DNA of 64,000 nt from an uncultured bacterium (GCA_902763805.1 CACWTN010000001.1:133069-197068), one strand, 5' to 3'; positions 17,722 through 27,088 are shown, counted from the stretch's first letter. The notes: generated by a model from the letters alone, not told the origin. Made by a program: numbers and translations.

Positions 17722-19485
17722 ATGGCTGATATAAATAGAATCAATGAACTTGTCGGAAACAAAGATTTTGAAGAAGCTTTGAAAATGACTGCAGATGCAT
17801 TAACGGATGAACCTGATAATGTTGAGCTTTTAAAACTTGCAGGACTTGCGGAAGTTAACACAAAAGACTGGAGCAAAGCAAAAACACACTTTGAAACCGT
17901 CGTTAAGTATTCTCCTGAAGATGCCACCTCATGGTTTTACCTTGCTAACTGCTATAACAATTTGGGTGATTTTATTTCTGCCAAAAATGCATATATAAAA
18001 GTTATTGAGCTCAGACCGGAATATGAAGAAGCATATCAAAGCCTTTGCGTTGTACTGTTAAAGCTTGACATGCCGTCTGATGCAATTGCATTTTCCAAAA
18101 GAGCTCAGGTATATGCGCCTGATGAATACCTGTACGATTTTATCATCGGTACTGCATATATGAAACAAAAGGATTTCAAAAGCAGTATTGAGCCGCTTGA
18201 AAAAGCTCTTGAAAAATCACCTCACAACTTTAGCGTATATAACAGTTTGGGAACAGCATATATTGCAACCGGCAGAAGCGGTGACGCAATTGATTGCTAC
18301 AAAAAAGTTATTGAAATGTATCCTGAGAACCCGATGGCTTATTTTAACCTCGGTTCTGCATATCAGATTCAGCAAAAACATACTGAAGCCTGCGAATACT
18401 TAAAAAAAGCTATCGAGCTTGATGAAGAAGACGAAGTTTTTAAAACAACTTATGCAATGTCGCTTGTTAAATCCGAACATTACAAAGAAGCTATTGATAT
18501 TTACAAAAAGCTGCTTGTCCAGCATCCTGAAAAAGAAAATTACAAATATAACCTGATAAGCTGCTATGAAGCAACGGGTGATTTTCAAACCGCAATACTT
18601 ATGCTTGAGGGTATTGTTTACGTGAATCCGAAGCTTGTTTTGCCGGCACAAAAACTTGCAAATTTATACATAAAGACAAATCAGCTTGCAAGAGCCAAAG
18701 AGCTTTACGATAATATTATCCTTAAAAATAATCCGACAGCCGAAGTTATGCATCAGTATGCCGTATTGTCTTCAAGCCTTTGTGATACGGATGCCGCAGA
18801 GAAGATTTTGAAAAAAGCAATTAAAATGAACCCGAAAATGGCAAAAGCACATAAAGATTTGGCGGTCATATATCTGAACAAACGTCTGTTTGATTATGCG
18901 GATGATGAGTTTAAGATTGCGATGGAGCTGCTGCCAAACGATTTTGAGATTATTTTTGAATACGGAAATTTCCTTTATTCAACTTCAAAAAATACGGAAG
19001 CTGAGGAATATTACAAAAAGGCTTTGGAAATTGAACCCGAAAATGTTCTTGCTTTAACATTTATGGCACTAAATAAGCTTATACTTAATCAGCTTGATGA
19101 ATCAAAAGAATATATTATGAAGGCTTTGAAAATTAACCATCATCACGAATACATCCTTTTCTGCGCAGGAAGAATAATGTATGCAAGAAAAGAATATGAA
19201 GATGCCAAAAGATATCTTATAAAAGCCGTAGAACAGAACCCTGATGTTGAAACCCAGAATACGCTTGCGCTCACCTACTTTGAACTGGGTGAATATCAGT
19301 CTGCAATAAATATTTTCAGCAATTTACTTTCAAAATTCCCTGATAACGTATCTGTTTTGAGAAGCCTGGCTCTTTGTTACGAAAAAATGGATGACAACGA
19401 TAAAGCATTGGAATACCTGTACAAATTAACGGATATTTTCCCGGAAGATGAAGAAGCTCAGGAGCTTATAAGAAAACTTTCTTAA
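17722..19485 (+). CDS. Tetratricopeptide-repeat protein
   Basis: 587 aa made almost wholly of TPRs, about 15-16 units of 34 residues with the W/Y-G-Y-A-P pattern (DATSWFYLANCYNNLGDFISA, NFSVYNSLGTAYIATG, NPMAYFNLGSAYQIQQKH). No signal peptide, membrane helix or catalytic domain, so it is probably a cytoplasmic scaffold. AAAGGA lies upstream. It starts 67 bp after rpoD and could share its transcript. Its last 4 bp overlap the convergent methyltransferase gene. No specific function can be inferred. Confidence 0.9.
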   Translation: MADINRINELVGNKDFEEALKMTADALTDEPDNVELLKLAGLAEVNTKDWSKAKTHFETVVKYSPEDATSWFYLANCYNNLGDFISAKNAYIKVIELRPEYEEAYQSLCVVLLKLDMPSDAIAFSKRAQVYAPDEYLYDFIIGTAYMKQKDFKSSIEPLEKALEKSPHNFSVYNSLGTAYIATGRSGDAIDCYKKVIEMYPENPMAYFNLGSAYQIQQKHTEACEYLKKAIELDEEDEVFKTTYAMSLVKSEHYKEAIDIYKKLLVQHPEKENYKYNLISCYEATGDFQTAILMLEGIVYVNPKLVLPAQKLANLYIKTNQLARAKELYDNIILKNNPTAEVMHQYAVLSSSLCDTDAAEKILKKAIKMNPKMAKAHKDLAVIYLNKRLFDYADDEFKIAMELLPNDFEIIFEYGNFLYSTSKNTEAEEYYKKALEIEPENVLALTFMALNKLILNQLDESKEYIMKALKINHHHEYILFCAGRIMYARKEYEDAKRYLIKAVEQNPDVETQNTLALTYFELGEYQSAINIFSNLLSKFPDNVSVLRSLALCYEKMDDNDKALEYLYKLTDIFPEDEEAQELIRKLS

Positions 19486-20504
19486 ATCTGACAAATTATT
19501 ACTAGCTCATTAAGTTCTTTTATTCCCTTACCCTGAGTTGAATGGGTATAACTGATTTTGTCGGTATAAACCGTTTTAAAATATTCATTACACAATTTTT
19601 CAAGCTCATCTGAAGCCAAAACGCCTTTATTGGAATAGCTTATTACAAGGTTGATTTTATTTTTTTTACAATACGACATTATATTCCCAAACTCTTGTTT
19701 TACCCTGCTTTTATAACAAAAATCACTCTGAAATCTGCCTTCACGGTATTTTGCCTTAAAATTTACCTCGGGATTATCGTATCTGACAAGCGTTTCAAGT
19801 ACATGATAGAACCTTGAATACTGCTCCTGAGAATACGGCGAATCCAGATAAATCGTATCGACACGACCAATGTCCTTTTTAAACAACTCTTTATAATCAC
19901 CGCAAAAAGCTTTGTTTTTATTTTTTGTAAAACACAAATCACTGTAATTATCACATTTTCCCAAAAATTCAGAATAAATATCCATTTTTTGAAGCGGAAC
20001 AATTCGCGGGTGCTCTTTTGGCATATATTGTGCAAAATGCCCCGGTGTTGACTGAACCTTACACATAGCGGACATAAGAGCAAACAGGTATAAATCTTTT
20101 TTGTACTCATTTTCTATTTGGTCAATTGCATACCGTATGGAATCTATATATTCGCATTGTTCAAAAGAAAAATAAGTATCGGAATATACCGTCTGAAAAA
20201 AGTTATACTTTTTATTTTGCAAATTATCCTGAATATTTTCGTACAAATCGTTTTTCGCTGATGAAGCCGATATAACCTCCGTCTGATTTTCAATGACCGC
20301 CCTGCTTATTACATAACTATATTCCTGAACATCATTTGTATAAACAGTAAAAAATTCCTTCAGCGCATAGCTTACCGTATTTGAGCCTGCCATCAAATCC
20401 AGCACGATTCCATTCTGCGGTGTTATTTGTTGTATTGCAGGTATAATTTTATCTAACAAATGTGTCTTTATACCCATATATCTTATGGTATTTAATACGT
20501 TCAT
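19482..20504 (-). CDS. D12-class adenine-specific DNA methyltransferase
   Basis: 340 aa from the ATG that overlaps the upstream methyltransferase stop (TAATG); an earlier in-frame TTG is less likely. Visible motifs are RYMGIKTHLLDKI (D12-type GxK..L), AdoMet-binding VLDLMAGSNTVSY (34-46), and catalytic IYLDSPYSQEQYSRFYHVLE at about 218. The last is a DSPY variant of DPPY, with the downstream Y..LET..RYD typical of the family. It transfers methyl to adenine N6 in DNA. One-base overlap implies translational coupling with the partner gene. No restriction endonuclease gene is adjacent. Confidence 0.82.
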   Translation of the reverse strand: MNVLNTIRYMGIKTHLLDKIIPAIQQITPQNGIVLDLMAGSNTVSYALKEFFTVYTNDVQEYSYVISRAVIENQTEVISASSAKNDLYENIQDNLQNKKYNFFQTVYSDTYFSFEQCEYIDSIRYAIDQIENEYKKDLYLFALMSAMCKVQSTPGHFAQYMPKEHPRIVPLQKMDIYSEFLGKCDNYSDLCFTKNKNKAFCGDYKELFKKDIGRVDTIYLDSPYSQEQYSRFYHVLETLVRYDNPEVNFKAKYREGRFQSDFCYKSRVKQEFGNIMSYCKKNKINLVISYSNKGVLASDELEKLCNEYFKTVYTDKISYTHSTQGKGIKELNELVIICQI

Positions 20505-21793
20505 TACATTTTTTCCCAAATTATGATGTAATCATGGGTTATTATATCACTGTATGTATTCCTTGCGGTAGTTAAAGAACGGCTGTTGTTGTTAATCTCA
20601 TCCAAGAACACGTCTTTTAATTTAAAACCGTAGTGTTCCGCAATTAATGTCATAAATCTGCCCGTTTCGACTTTGGTTTTTCTGATTTTACTGTCAGAGA
20701 TTTTGATAACCGCTTTTCCTCCGCTTTTCAGCACAATGCTCATTTTTTCTATAACTTTTTCAATATTGTTAAAGAAAACCTCGATTATTTTTGCATTTTT
20801 CATATCAATTAATTTCATATCTTCAATAAGAACGTTAATCTCGTCATACTTTGTCAAACCGACAGTTTCATAATCCTTTTTGGCAAGATGGTCATTCCCC
20901 AGCATTTTGTCAGCCAGAGTAAAGTATTCAACATTGTTTTTAACATATTCCATCCAATACATTTCAATCTTTAAAGTTTCAATGTACCGTACTGACGAAA
21001 TGTAAGGCGGATTTGTAACAATTAAATCAACCTTGCCTCTTAAAGCTTCAACATCTGCCTGCGAACTGTCCGCCAAAATAATTTCTGCGTTAACATCATC
21101 TTTGTAGATGTCGTAATATTCGGCTCTTTTCTTTATTGCACGGGCAAAAGAAGCTATTACGTCAATATGGATTTTACCTTCAGCCTCAAGCTTACGCATT
21201 CTTTTGCTTATTCCGGGGAAAACGTGACGGGTATCTGCATTGCTTACGTTACGCAAAATTGCTGATATTGTCATAAGATAAAACTTTTTATATTCGTCTT
21301 TTTTTTCAGAATTTTCTAAATAATTTTCAAAAAAATCATCCACCGCTTTTTTGATTTTGATTAAATCAGTCTGCACAAAATCCTTAAACCAGTGATCTCT
21401 GTTAATCAGAAACGGTATATCTTTTTCGGTAATTTTGTATTCTTTTGTATAAATTAAATCAAGGATTTTGTCATTAAACTGTCTTAAAAGGTTAACATCA
21501 AGCTTTCTGGTTTTTACTTCCGCAATATTTTTTGCAAGCGGATTAATCTCAAATCCGACAAAATTTCTGCCATTTCTTAATGCCTCAACCGCAGTCGTTC
21601 CCGAGCCGGAAAACGGATCAAAAACAAGACCGCCTTTTTTGGTAAACTTCTTTATAAAAGCAGAGGGAATTGCAGGAATAAGCTTACCGTAATAACGGTG
21701 GAAAGAATGCATTTCAGCTCTTTTTAAAGCTTTTTCTTCGTCAAGCTTTTTCAATAACTCACTTTTTTCATTAACCAGAAATTCCAAAATCAA
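20504..21793 (-). CDS. DNA methyltransferase (N4-C or N6-A type)
   Basis: 429 aa. AdoMet motif I is VFDPFSGSGTTAVEAL (DPFSGSGTT at 59-67), followed by FVGFEINPLAKNIA. Catalytic motif IV is TNPPYISS (about 260). HSFHRYYGKLIPAIP precedes motif I, as in several amino-methyltransferases of restriction systems. The N4-cytosine or N6-adenine choice cannot be read with certainty; the NPPY form favours adenine. The likely start is TTG (21793) behind GGGG, and a TTG two codons on is the alternative. First gene of a two-methyltransferase operon. Confidence 0.78.
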   Translation of the reverse strand: MILEFLVNEKSELLKKLDEEKALKRAEMHSFHRYYGKLIPAIPSAFIKKFTKKGGLVFDPFSGSGTTAVEALRNGRNFVGFEINPLAKNIAEVKTRKLDVNLLRQFNDKILDLIYTKEYKITEKDIPFLINRDHWFKDFVQTDLIKIKKAVDDFFENYLENSEKKDEYKKFYLMTISAILRNVSNADTRHVFPGISKRMRKLEAEGKIHIDVIASFARAIKKRAEYYDIYKDDVNAEIILADSSQADVEALRGKVDLIVTNPPYISSVRYIETLKIEMYWMEYVKNNVEYFTLADKMLGNDHLAKKDYETVGLTKYDEINVLIEDMKLIDMKNAKIIEVFFNNIEKVIEKMSIVLKSGGKAVIKISDSKIRKTKVETGRFMTLIAEHYGFKLKDVFLDEINNNSRSLTTARNTYSDIITHDYIIIWEKM

Positions 21794-21933
21794 TATCCCC
21801 GTCTTCTTAAATTTATATTATTAAAAATTTCTTTTATGTTCAATCCTTTCGTCCGAATTTGACGTACCCTATCTGTAGAATAAAAATATGAAAGAAATCC
21901 CCGATTACACAAAAAAAAAGAAAAGAGGTTAGT

Positions 21934-22080
21934 ATGATTTACGCAGTTATTCTTATTTTAGTTATTATGAACATGATTAACAAAGCCTTAAACCACCTTG
22001 AGCATCAGCAAAAGATTTTATGCTATGATTTGCAAATTCTTTCGCAAAAAATACAGGAAACCGAAAACAAAATCTGGTAA
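21934..22080 (+). CDS. Small single-pass membrane protein, 48 aa
   Basis: ATG preceded by AAGAGGTT. The translation begins MIYAVILILVIMNMINKAL, one hydrophobic helix, and continues into a charged amphipathic segment rich in Gln and Glu (HQQKILCYDLQILSQKIQ) ending in W. The pattern resembles small membrane-anchored coiled-coil peptides. It sits alone between the methyltransferases and nadA. No family recognised. Confidence 0.55.
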   Translation: MIYAVILILVIMNMINKALNHLEHQQKILCYDLQILSQKIQETENKIW

Positions 22081-22182
22081 TGACGCTTTTCTGTCTTAAT
22101 AAAATTTTAAGTCCAAACTTTATTGACTTTGAACCCTATCTATACAATAATATTAGATAAAAATAAACACTAAGGCAGAGAT

Positions 22183-23130
22183 ATGAACACGTTAGTCGAA
22201 AAAATTAATACCCTTAAAAGAGAGAAGAATGCGGTAATTTTGGCACATTGTTATCAGAATGTTGAAGTTGACGAGGTTGCCGATTTTGTAGGTGATTCTT
22301 TATATTTAAGCCGAAAAGCCAAAGAAACGAACGCAGATATCATAGTATTTGCAGGTGTTTCGTTTATGGCAGAAACAGCAAAACTCCTTTCACCGGACAA
22401 AAAAGTACTACTTCCGAGACTTGAAGCAGGATGCTTTATGGCAAATATGATTAACATTGAATCACTGAGAGAGTTCAGAGCAAAATATCCGAACGTTCCG
22501 GCTGTTTGTTACGTAAACTCAACCGCTGCAATTAAAGCAGAGTGTGATGTTTGCTGTACAAGCTCAAATGCCCTCAATGTAGTTAAAAACCTCTGCGCAA
22601 AAAAAGGTATAAATGAAGTTTTGTTCCTTCCAGATACATATCTGGGCAAATGGGTTGAGGCACAGTTGGGCGGTGCAGTTAAAGTTCACACCTATAACGG
22701 TTTTTGTCCTACACACCTCAGACTTCGTGCGGAAGATATGGAAAAATCACGTTCAGAGCATCCAAACTCAAAAATTCTTGCGCACCCTGAATGCCACCAT
22801 ACGGTTTCAGCACTTGCAGATTTTGTCGGAAGCACAAAAGATATTATGGAATATGTTAAGAATACCGATTTTAAAGAATATACTATAGCAACCGAAAAAG
22901 GTGTTTTTGACAGGCTTCAGAGAGATTACAAAGATAAAACCTTCTATCTTTTAAAAGACACACTTGTTTGTCAGAATATGAAGTGGAATACTCTTGATGA
23001 TATATATAATTCGCTTTTAAGAGAAGAACACGAGATTACTCTTGATAGAGAAACATCGGAAAAAGCGATGGCATGTATAAATAACATGTTTGAGATTACC
23101 AAACCTCTCACAACCACCGGAGGAAGATAA
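22183..23130 (+). CDS. nadA: Quinolinate synthase A
   Basis: 315 aa. It condenses iminoaspartate with dihydroxyacetone phosphate to quinolinate in de novo NAD synthesis and needs an oxygen-sensitive [4Fe-4S] cluster. Typical segments: AVILAHCYQNVEVDEVADFVGDS, MAETAKLLSP, VCYVNSTAAIKAECDVCCTSSNA, and AHPECHH. The cluster Cys residues are plausibly those of GCFMA, CDVCC and CQNM. Neither nadB nor nadC is adjacent. It overlaps mnmA by one base (TAATG), so the two are coupled. Confidence 0.95.
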   Translation: MNTLVEKINTLKREKNAVILAHCYQNVEVDEVADFVGDSLYLSRKAKETNADIIVFAGVSFMAETAKLLSPDKKVLLPRLEAGCFMANMINIESLREFRAKYPNVPAVCYVNSTAAIKAECDVCCTSSNALNVVKNLCAKKGINEVLFLPDTYLGKWVEAQLGGAVKVHTYNGFCPTHLRLRAEDMEKSRSEHPNSKILAHPECHHTVSALADFVGSTKDIMEYVKNTDFKEYTIATEKGVFDRLQRDYKDKTFYLLKDTLVCQNMKWNTLDDIYNSLLREEHEITLDRETSEKAMACINNMFEITKPLTTTGGR

Positions 23131-24209
23131 TGAAAATATTAGTCGGAATGTCAGGCGGAGTAGATTCATCGGTTACAGCACTTTTGCTTAAACAGCAGGG
23201 GCACGAAGTAATCGGTGCAACAATGGCTATCTGGGGTGACAGAGGCGTTAAAGAACAGCTTAAAGACAAGCTTCCGAAAAGACACGGAGCATGTTTCGGA
23301 CCTGATGAAAAAGAAGATATTGAAGGTGCAAGAAAAATTGCCGAAGAAATCGGAATTCCGTTTTATGTTTTCGATTGCGCAAAACAATATGAAGAAATCG
23401 TTTTGGATAATTTTAAGAAAGAATATTTGAGCGGACACACACCAAATCCCTGTATCTGGTGCAATTCGCTTATCAAATTTGACGTTCTTCCCCGCCTTGC
23501 GAAAGCGAACGGAATAGATTTTGACAAGTTTGCAACAGGACATTACGCAAGGGTTGAACAAGACGGTGACAGATATATCTTAAAAAGAGGAATAAACCCG
23601 AAAAAAGATCAGTCATATTTCCTTTACAGACTAAAGCAGGAACAGCTTTCAAAAATCTATTTACCTCTTGGCGATAAAACAAAAGAAGAGATAAGAGAGA
23701 TTGCTGCAAAATGCGGGCTTTCCGTTGCTGAAAAGCCTGACAGTCAGGATTTTTACTACGGCGATTATAATGAGCTTTTAGGAGTTGAAGAAAAAGAAGG
23801 CAATATTGTTGATATTAACGGCAAAATACTGGGAACCCACAAAGGTATCTGGAACTACACAATCGGTCAGAGAAAAGGGGTCGGCATATCTTCAACAGAG
23901 CCGTTGTATGTTCTTGAACTCAGAAAAGATACCAACGAAGTCGTAATCGGACCGAAAGACAAAACCATGAAGGATGTATTAAAAGCGTCTGATTTAAACT
24001 GGATAATCGAACCGGCAGAAAAGACTTTCACAGCTCAGGCAAAAATCCGTTCAACACAACAGCCTGTCGGAGTAACTGCAACGGTTGAAGGAAATGAACT
24101 CACAGTAAAATTTGACGATATGCAAAAATCAATAGCAATCGGCCAATCCGTAGTTTTGTATAATGATGATTTAGTTCTTGGCGGCGGTATTATAACAGAA
24201 GTTTTGTAA
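23130..24209 (+). CDS. mnmA: tRNA-specific 2-thiouridylase MnmA
   Basis: 359 aa. It thiolates U34 of tRNA-Lys/Glu/Gln. PP-loop SGGVDSS at 8-14; catalytic region TPNPCIWCNSLIKF with Cys108 and Cys111; central NYTIGQRKGVGI; C-terminal beta-barrel domain. The position of the second classical catalytic Cys (SQDICF in most family members) reads SQDFYYGDY at about 203, with no Cys. I recall this sub-type (with GACFGPDEKED) from clostridia, where the CxxC presumably serves instead. Translationally coupled to nadA. Confidence 0.92.
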   Translation: MKILVGMSGGVDSSVTALLLKQQGHEVIGATMAIWGDRGVKEQLKDKLPKRHGACFGPDEKEDIEGARKIAEEIGIPFYVFDCAKQYEEIVLDNFKKEYLSGHTPNPCIWCNSLIKFDVLPRLAKANGIDFDKFATGHYARVEQDGDRYILKRGINPKKDQSYFLYRLKQEQLSKIYLPLGDKTKEEIREIAAKCGLSVAEKPDSQDFYYGDYNELLGVEEKEGNIVDINGKILGTHKGIWNYTIGQRKGVGISSTEPLYVLELRKDTNEVVIGPKDKTMKDVLKASDLNWIIEPAEKTFTAQAKIRSTQQPVGVTATVEGNELTVKFDDMQKSIAIGQSVVLYNDDLVLGGGIITEVL

Positions 24210-24293
24210 ACATTACAAAATATTACAAAAAAATAAAATTACCGTAATGCTAATTTACATTGTATATATAAGTACAAGAAAATTCACACTATA

Positions 24294-24322
24294 TTGACAC
24301 TATCCAATACATTTGGTACAAT
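24294..24322 (+). promoter_or_regulatory. Sigma-70 promoter of the pilin gene
   Basis: TTGACA (24294-24299), a 17-bp spacer, then TACAAT (24317-24322). Start of transcription would be near 24329, giving a leader of about 43 nt. Confidence 0.8.
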
Positions 24323-24371
24323 TAGAGAGTATATAAATTTAGTTTCGCACAAGAAGAGAAAGGAATTTTAT

Positions 24372-25046
24372 ATGATGAAAAAGAATGGTTTTACTTTGGC
24401 TGAAGTTTTGATTACTTTGGCAATTATCGGTGTTGTAGCAACATTGACCTTGCCGGCATTGATGACTAACACTGCCGAACAGCAATCAATCACTGCATTC
24501 AAAAAACTTATTAACACATTAACAGAAGCAGGACAAATGAATGCTGCAATGAACGGTTTTGATTTTTCAATATCAACTACTGGTGTAAAAGGAGATAGTG
24601 CTGATTCTGGTACTATTTCAATGTGGGCTTTATTTGATGACAGATTACAGGTTAACGAAAAGACATCCGGTGTAGGATTCACTAACCATGCCAAAGAAGC
24701 TGATGATATGTGCAAAGGTACAAATACTATTGTGTTAAGAGATAACACTGCGATATGCCTTCAGGGTATGAAAACAGATTCAAACGCAAATAACGATGTT
24801 TATTGGAATATTTACGTTGATACAAACGGTATGAAAGGTCCTAACCAAAAGTCATATTGCGCAGAAGAGGGTTGTAAAGATAAAGCAAAACGTGCAATCA
24901 AGGATCAATTCCCGGTTACTTTGTATAAAGGTATGGCATTCCCCGGTCACTGGGATGCTATATACTCAGAGTCAGCCACTTCAGATGTTAATGGTGCTTA
25001 TGCCGCAAGATATGCAATGGGTGTTGCTACCCAGAACAAGTCATAG
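24372..25046 (+). CDS. Type IV pilin-like protein
   Basis: 224 aa from ATG 24372, which has AAAGGA at good spacing; the longer frame starts upstream in the promoter. Class III leader: MMKKNG cleaved before FTLAEVLITLAIIGVVATL, with the conserved Glu at +5, then a hydrophobic N-terminal helix. The globular part has Cys residues that may form disulfides (DDMCKGTN, AICLQG, YCAEEGC). Prepilin peptidase would process it and a type IV pilus or type II secretion machine would assemble it, perhaps with the PilMN/PilO-like proteins at 13.5-15.8 kb. Monocistronic, with its own promoter and terminator. Confidence 0.88.
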   Translation: MMKKNGFTLAEVLITLAIIGVVATLTLPALMTNTAEQQSITAFKKLINTLTEAGQMNAAMNGFDFSISTTGVKGDSADSGTISMWALFDDRLQVNEKTSGVGFTNHAKEADDMCKGTNTIVLRDNTAICLQGMKTDSNANNDVYWNIYVDTNGMKGPNQKSYCAEEGCKDKAKRAIKDQFPVTLYKGMAFPGHWDAIYSESATSDVNGAYAARYAMGVATQNKS

Positions 25047-25068
25047 TTGTTAAACAGACTTAACATAC

Positions 25069-25096
25069 AAAAAAGACTGTCAATATTGACAGTCTT
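25069..25096. terminator. Terminator of the pilin gene
   Basis: Perfect palindrome GACTGTCAAT/ATTGACAGTC flanked by A6 and T6; it can work in both directions. Confidence 0.9.
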
Positions 25097-25157
25097 TTTT
25101 GTTAACCGTTTAAACCTGTTTTAAATCAAACATCCGCCTTTGCGGTTTACCTTACGC

Positions 25158-25403
25158 TCAGGGAAGCATGGAAGATATTTCTGCAACAATTCTTGAAATA
25201 TCAGCTCCGCCAAATATTACCTCCAGTATCAGTGATGAGTTGATAATAGTTGTTTCTCTAAACTCCATTGTATCAACATCAATAATATTAAACTCTATAT
25301 AATCATCTCCGACATAGGTAATTTTACCGTATTCCGCACCTGTCGCCCATCTCAAAAATACGTACTTGTGTTCAAAAACTTTAAGTCTGTTTAAAAGCTT
25401 CAT
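25158..25403 (-). CDS. Conserved-looking small protein, 81 aa
   Basis: Begins MKLLNRLKVFEHKYVFLRWA behind AAGAAGGT at good spacing. No signal peptide or membrane helix. It has an even beta-strand pattern (YGKITYVGDDYIEFNIID) that suggests a small beta-barrel or Sm/PRC-like fold, but no family is recognised. Single gene, tail to tail with the pilin. Confidence 0.6.
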   Translation of the reverse strand: MKLLNRLKVFEHKYVFLRWATGAEYGKITYVGDDYIEFNIIDVDTMEFRETTIINSSLILEVIFGGADISRIVAEISSMLP

Positions 25404-25542
25404 CTTATACCTTCTTGTTTGTCGTGATAAATGTCGTTTGGATATACTCTCTTTTCTGAATTGTGAACATTAAAACACAAAATCAACAATGATATTTTAA
25501 CACATAATTGATAAGATAACAACTTTTGATTAAAATAAATGT

Positions 25543-26436
25543 ATGACAAAAGTTGTTTTAACAGGACTGGGAGCAGTAGGACTTACCTACGCCGTACAAC
25601 TCAGAGGGAAATGCGATTTGTATATCCTTGCTGATAAATTGCGCATTGAAAAATACAAAACTCACAAACCGTTGTTCAACGGGAAAGAACAGGATTTTAC
25701 CTACATTCTGCCGACAGATAAATTTGATGCGGATTTGATTATTATTACAACCAAAATGAACGGCTTAAAATCCGCCATAACAAATATGAAGAATTTTGTT
25801 TCGCCAAAAACCAGAATAATCTCACTTATTAACGGAATTTCTTCAGAAAAAATAATATCTGAGGCTTACCCGAAGGCAAAAATTCTCAAATCATATTTTA
25901 TAGGACACAGCGCCGTAAGAGCCGGTAACAGCGTAACTCAGGACGGAACGGGAGAAATTGTCATGGAGCATGACGATTTTACCGAAATGTTTTTTGCAAA
26001 GTCGGGCATAAATTATTCAGTTCCGAAAGATATTGACTACGCAATGTGGCTTAAATTTTCACTAAATGTTTTTTCAAATCAGGTCTCCGCAATACTTGAT
26101 ATGAATTTTGGAGCATTAAAGAGAAATAAACATTTTATTGAGTTTGCAAAAAAAATTACTGCTGAAGTCCGTTTAATTGCAGAACAGGAAGGGGTTAAAA
26201 ACCTTGAAAATCTTGAAAAAGACGCAATTGACGCACTAAATATAGCAATTGATGAGGGAAAAACCTCAATGCATCAGGATATGCTGGCAAAACGTCCGAC
26301 TGAGGTTGATATATTTGCCGGCGAAATAATACGCTTGGGTAAAAAGCATGGTATTCCTACCCCGTATAACCAGACATTGTACGACCTGGTAAGAATAAAG
26401 GAGGAAGATAATGAACACAGCATTCATACCTGTTAG
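25543..26436 (+). CDS. panE: 2-dehydropantoate 2-reductase family protein
   Basis: 297 aa. NADP-binding TGLGAVGLTYAVQL at the N-terminus, LIIITTKMNGLKSAI and SLINGISSEKII in the middle, and a helical C-terminal domain with SMHQDMLAKRPTEVDIFAGEII plus HGIPTPYNQTLYDLV, all typical of ketopantoate reductase (pantothenate/CoA pathway). ApbA-like paralogues of unknown substrate share these motifs. Its 3' end overlaps the next gene by 26 bp. Confidence 0.85.
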   Translation: MTKVVLTGLGAVGLTYAVQLRGKCDLYILADKLRIEKYKTHKPLFNGKEQDFTYILPTDKFDADLIIITTKMNGLKSAITNMKNFVSPKTRIISLINGISSEKIISEAYPKAKILKSYFIGHSAVRAGNSVTQDGTGEIVMEHDDFTEMFFAKSGINYSVPKDIDYAMWLKFSLNVFSNQVSAILDMNFGALKRNKHFIEFAKKITAEVRLIAEQEGVKNLENLEKDAIDALNIAIDEGKTSMHQDMLAKRPTEVDIFAGEIIRLGKKHGIPTPYNQTLYDLVRIKEEDNEHSIHTC

Positions 26437-27088
26437 AGGCGGAAGCAAATCTATTCCTCTGAAAAACATAAAACCGATAAACGGAAAACCGCTTGTTTAC
26501 TGGACAGTTTCTGCTGCCCAAAATGCGGAATGTATTGATGAAATTATTGTTGCAACAGATTCGGAAGAAATTAAATCAACCGTTCTCAGTTTTGGTTTCA
26601 GCAAAGTAAAAATCTACGACAGGGACACGGAAAACGCGAAAGACACATCTTCAACAGAAGATGTCATGCTGGAATATATTAACAAATCCGATTTAAAAGA
26701 CGATGACTTGTTCTTTTTGATACAGGCGACATCTCCCATGCTTAAAGCAGAACACATTGACGGCATGTTCAAAGAATTCTCCCAAAACGACTCCGATTCA
26801 ATGTTTACGGGAGTAAGAGAGAAACAATTCAAATGGGCAGGGGTAAATGATAAAAACGGATTAAAGCCGGTAAATTATGATTACCGCAGACGCCCTCGCA
26901 GACAGGATTTCGAAGGACTTATAGCCGAAAACGGAGCATGCTATATCAACTCTGTCGGGAACATAAAACGTGACAAATGCCGTCTTTCAGGCAAAATAAC
27001 AGCGTACGAACTTCCATCTTATACTCTGCATGAAATAGATGAACCGACAGACTGGATTATCGTTGAAGAAATAATGAAAAGAGTGTAA
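26411..27088 (+). CDS. CMP-sugar synthetase (acylneuraminate cytidylyltransferase family)
   Basis: 225 aa. The N-terminal FIPVRGGSKSIPLKNIKPI is the CTP-binding P-loop of NeuA-like enzymes. DEIIVATDSEEI, LIQATSPML (family QPTSPLR) and ENGACYINSV also fit. It would activate sialic, pseudaminic, legionaminic or a related nonulosonic acid with CMP for surface glycans or flagellin glycosylation. AAGGAGG lies within the panE end, nine bases before the ATG, so the two genes are coupled. No synthase (NeuB) gene is in the window, so the exact sugar is open. Confidence 0.8.
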   Translation: MNTAFIPVRGGSKSIPLKNIKPINGKPLVYWTVSAAQNAECIDEIIVATDSEEIKSTVLSFGFSKVKIYDRDTENAKDTSSTEDVMLEYINKSDLKDDDLFFLIQATSPMLKAEHIDGMFKEFSQNDSDSMFTGVREKQFKWAGVNDKNGLKPVNYDYRRRPRRQDFEGLIAENGACYINSVGNIKRDKCRLSGKITAYELPSYTLHEIDEPTDWIIVEEIMKRV

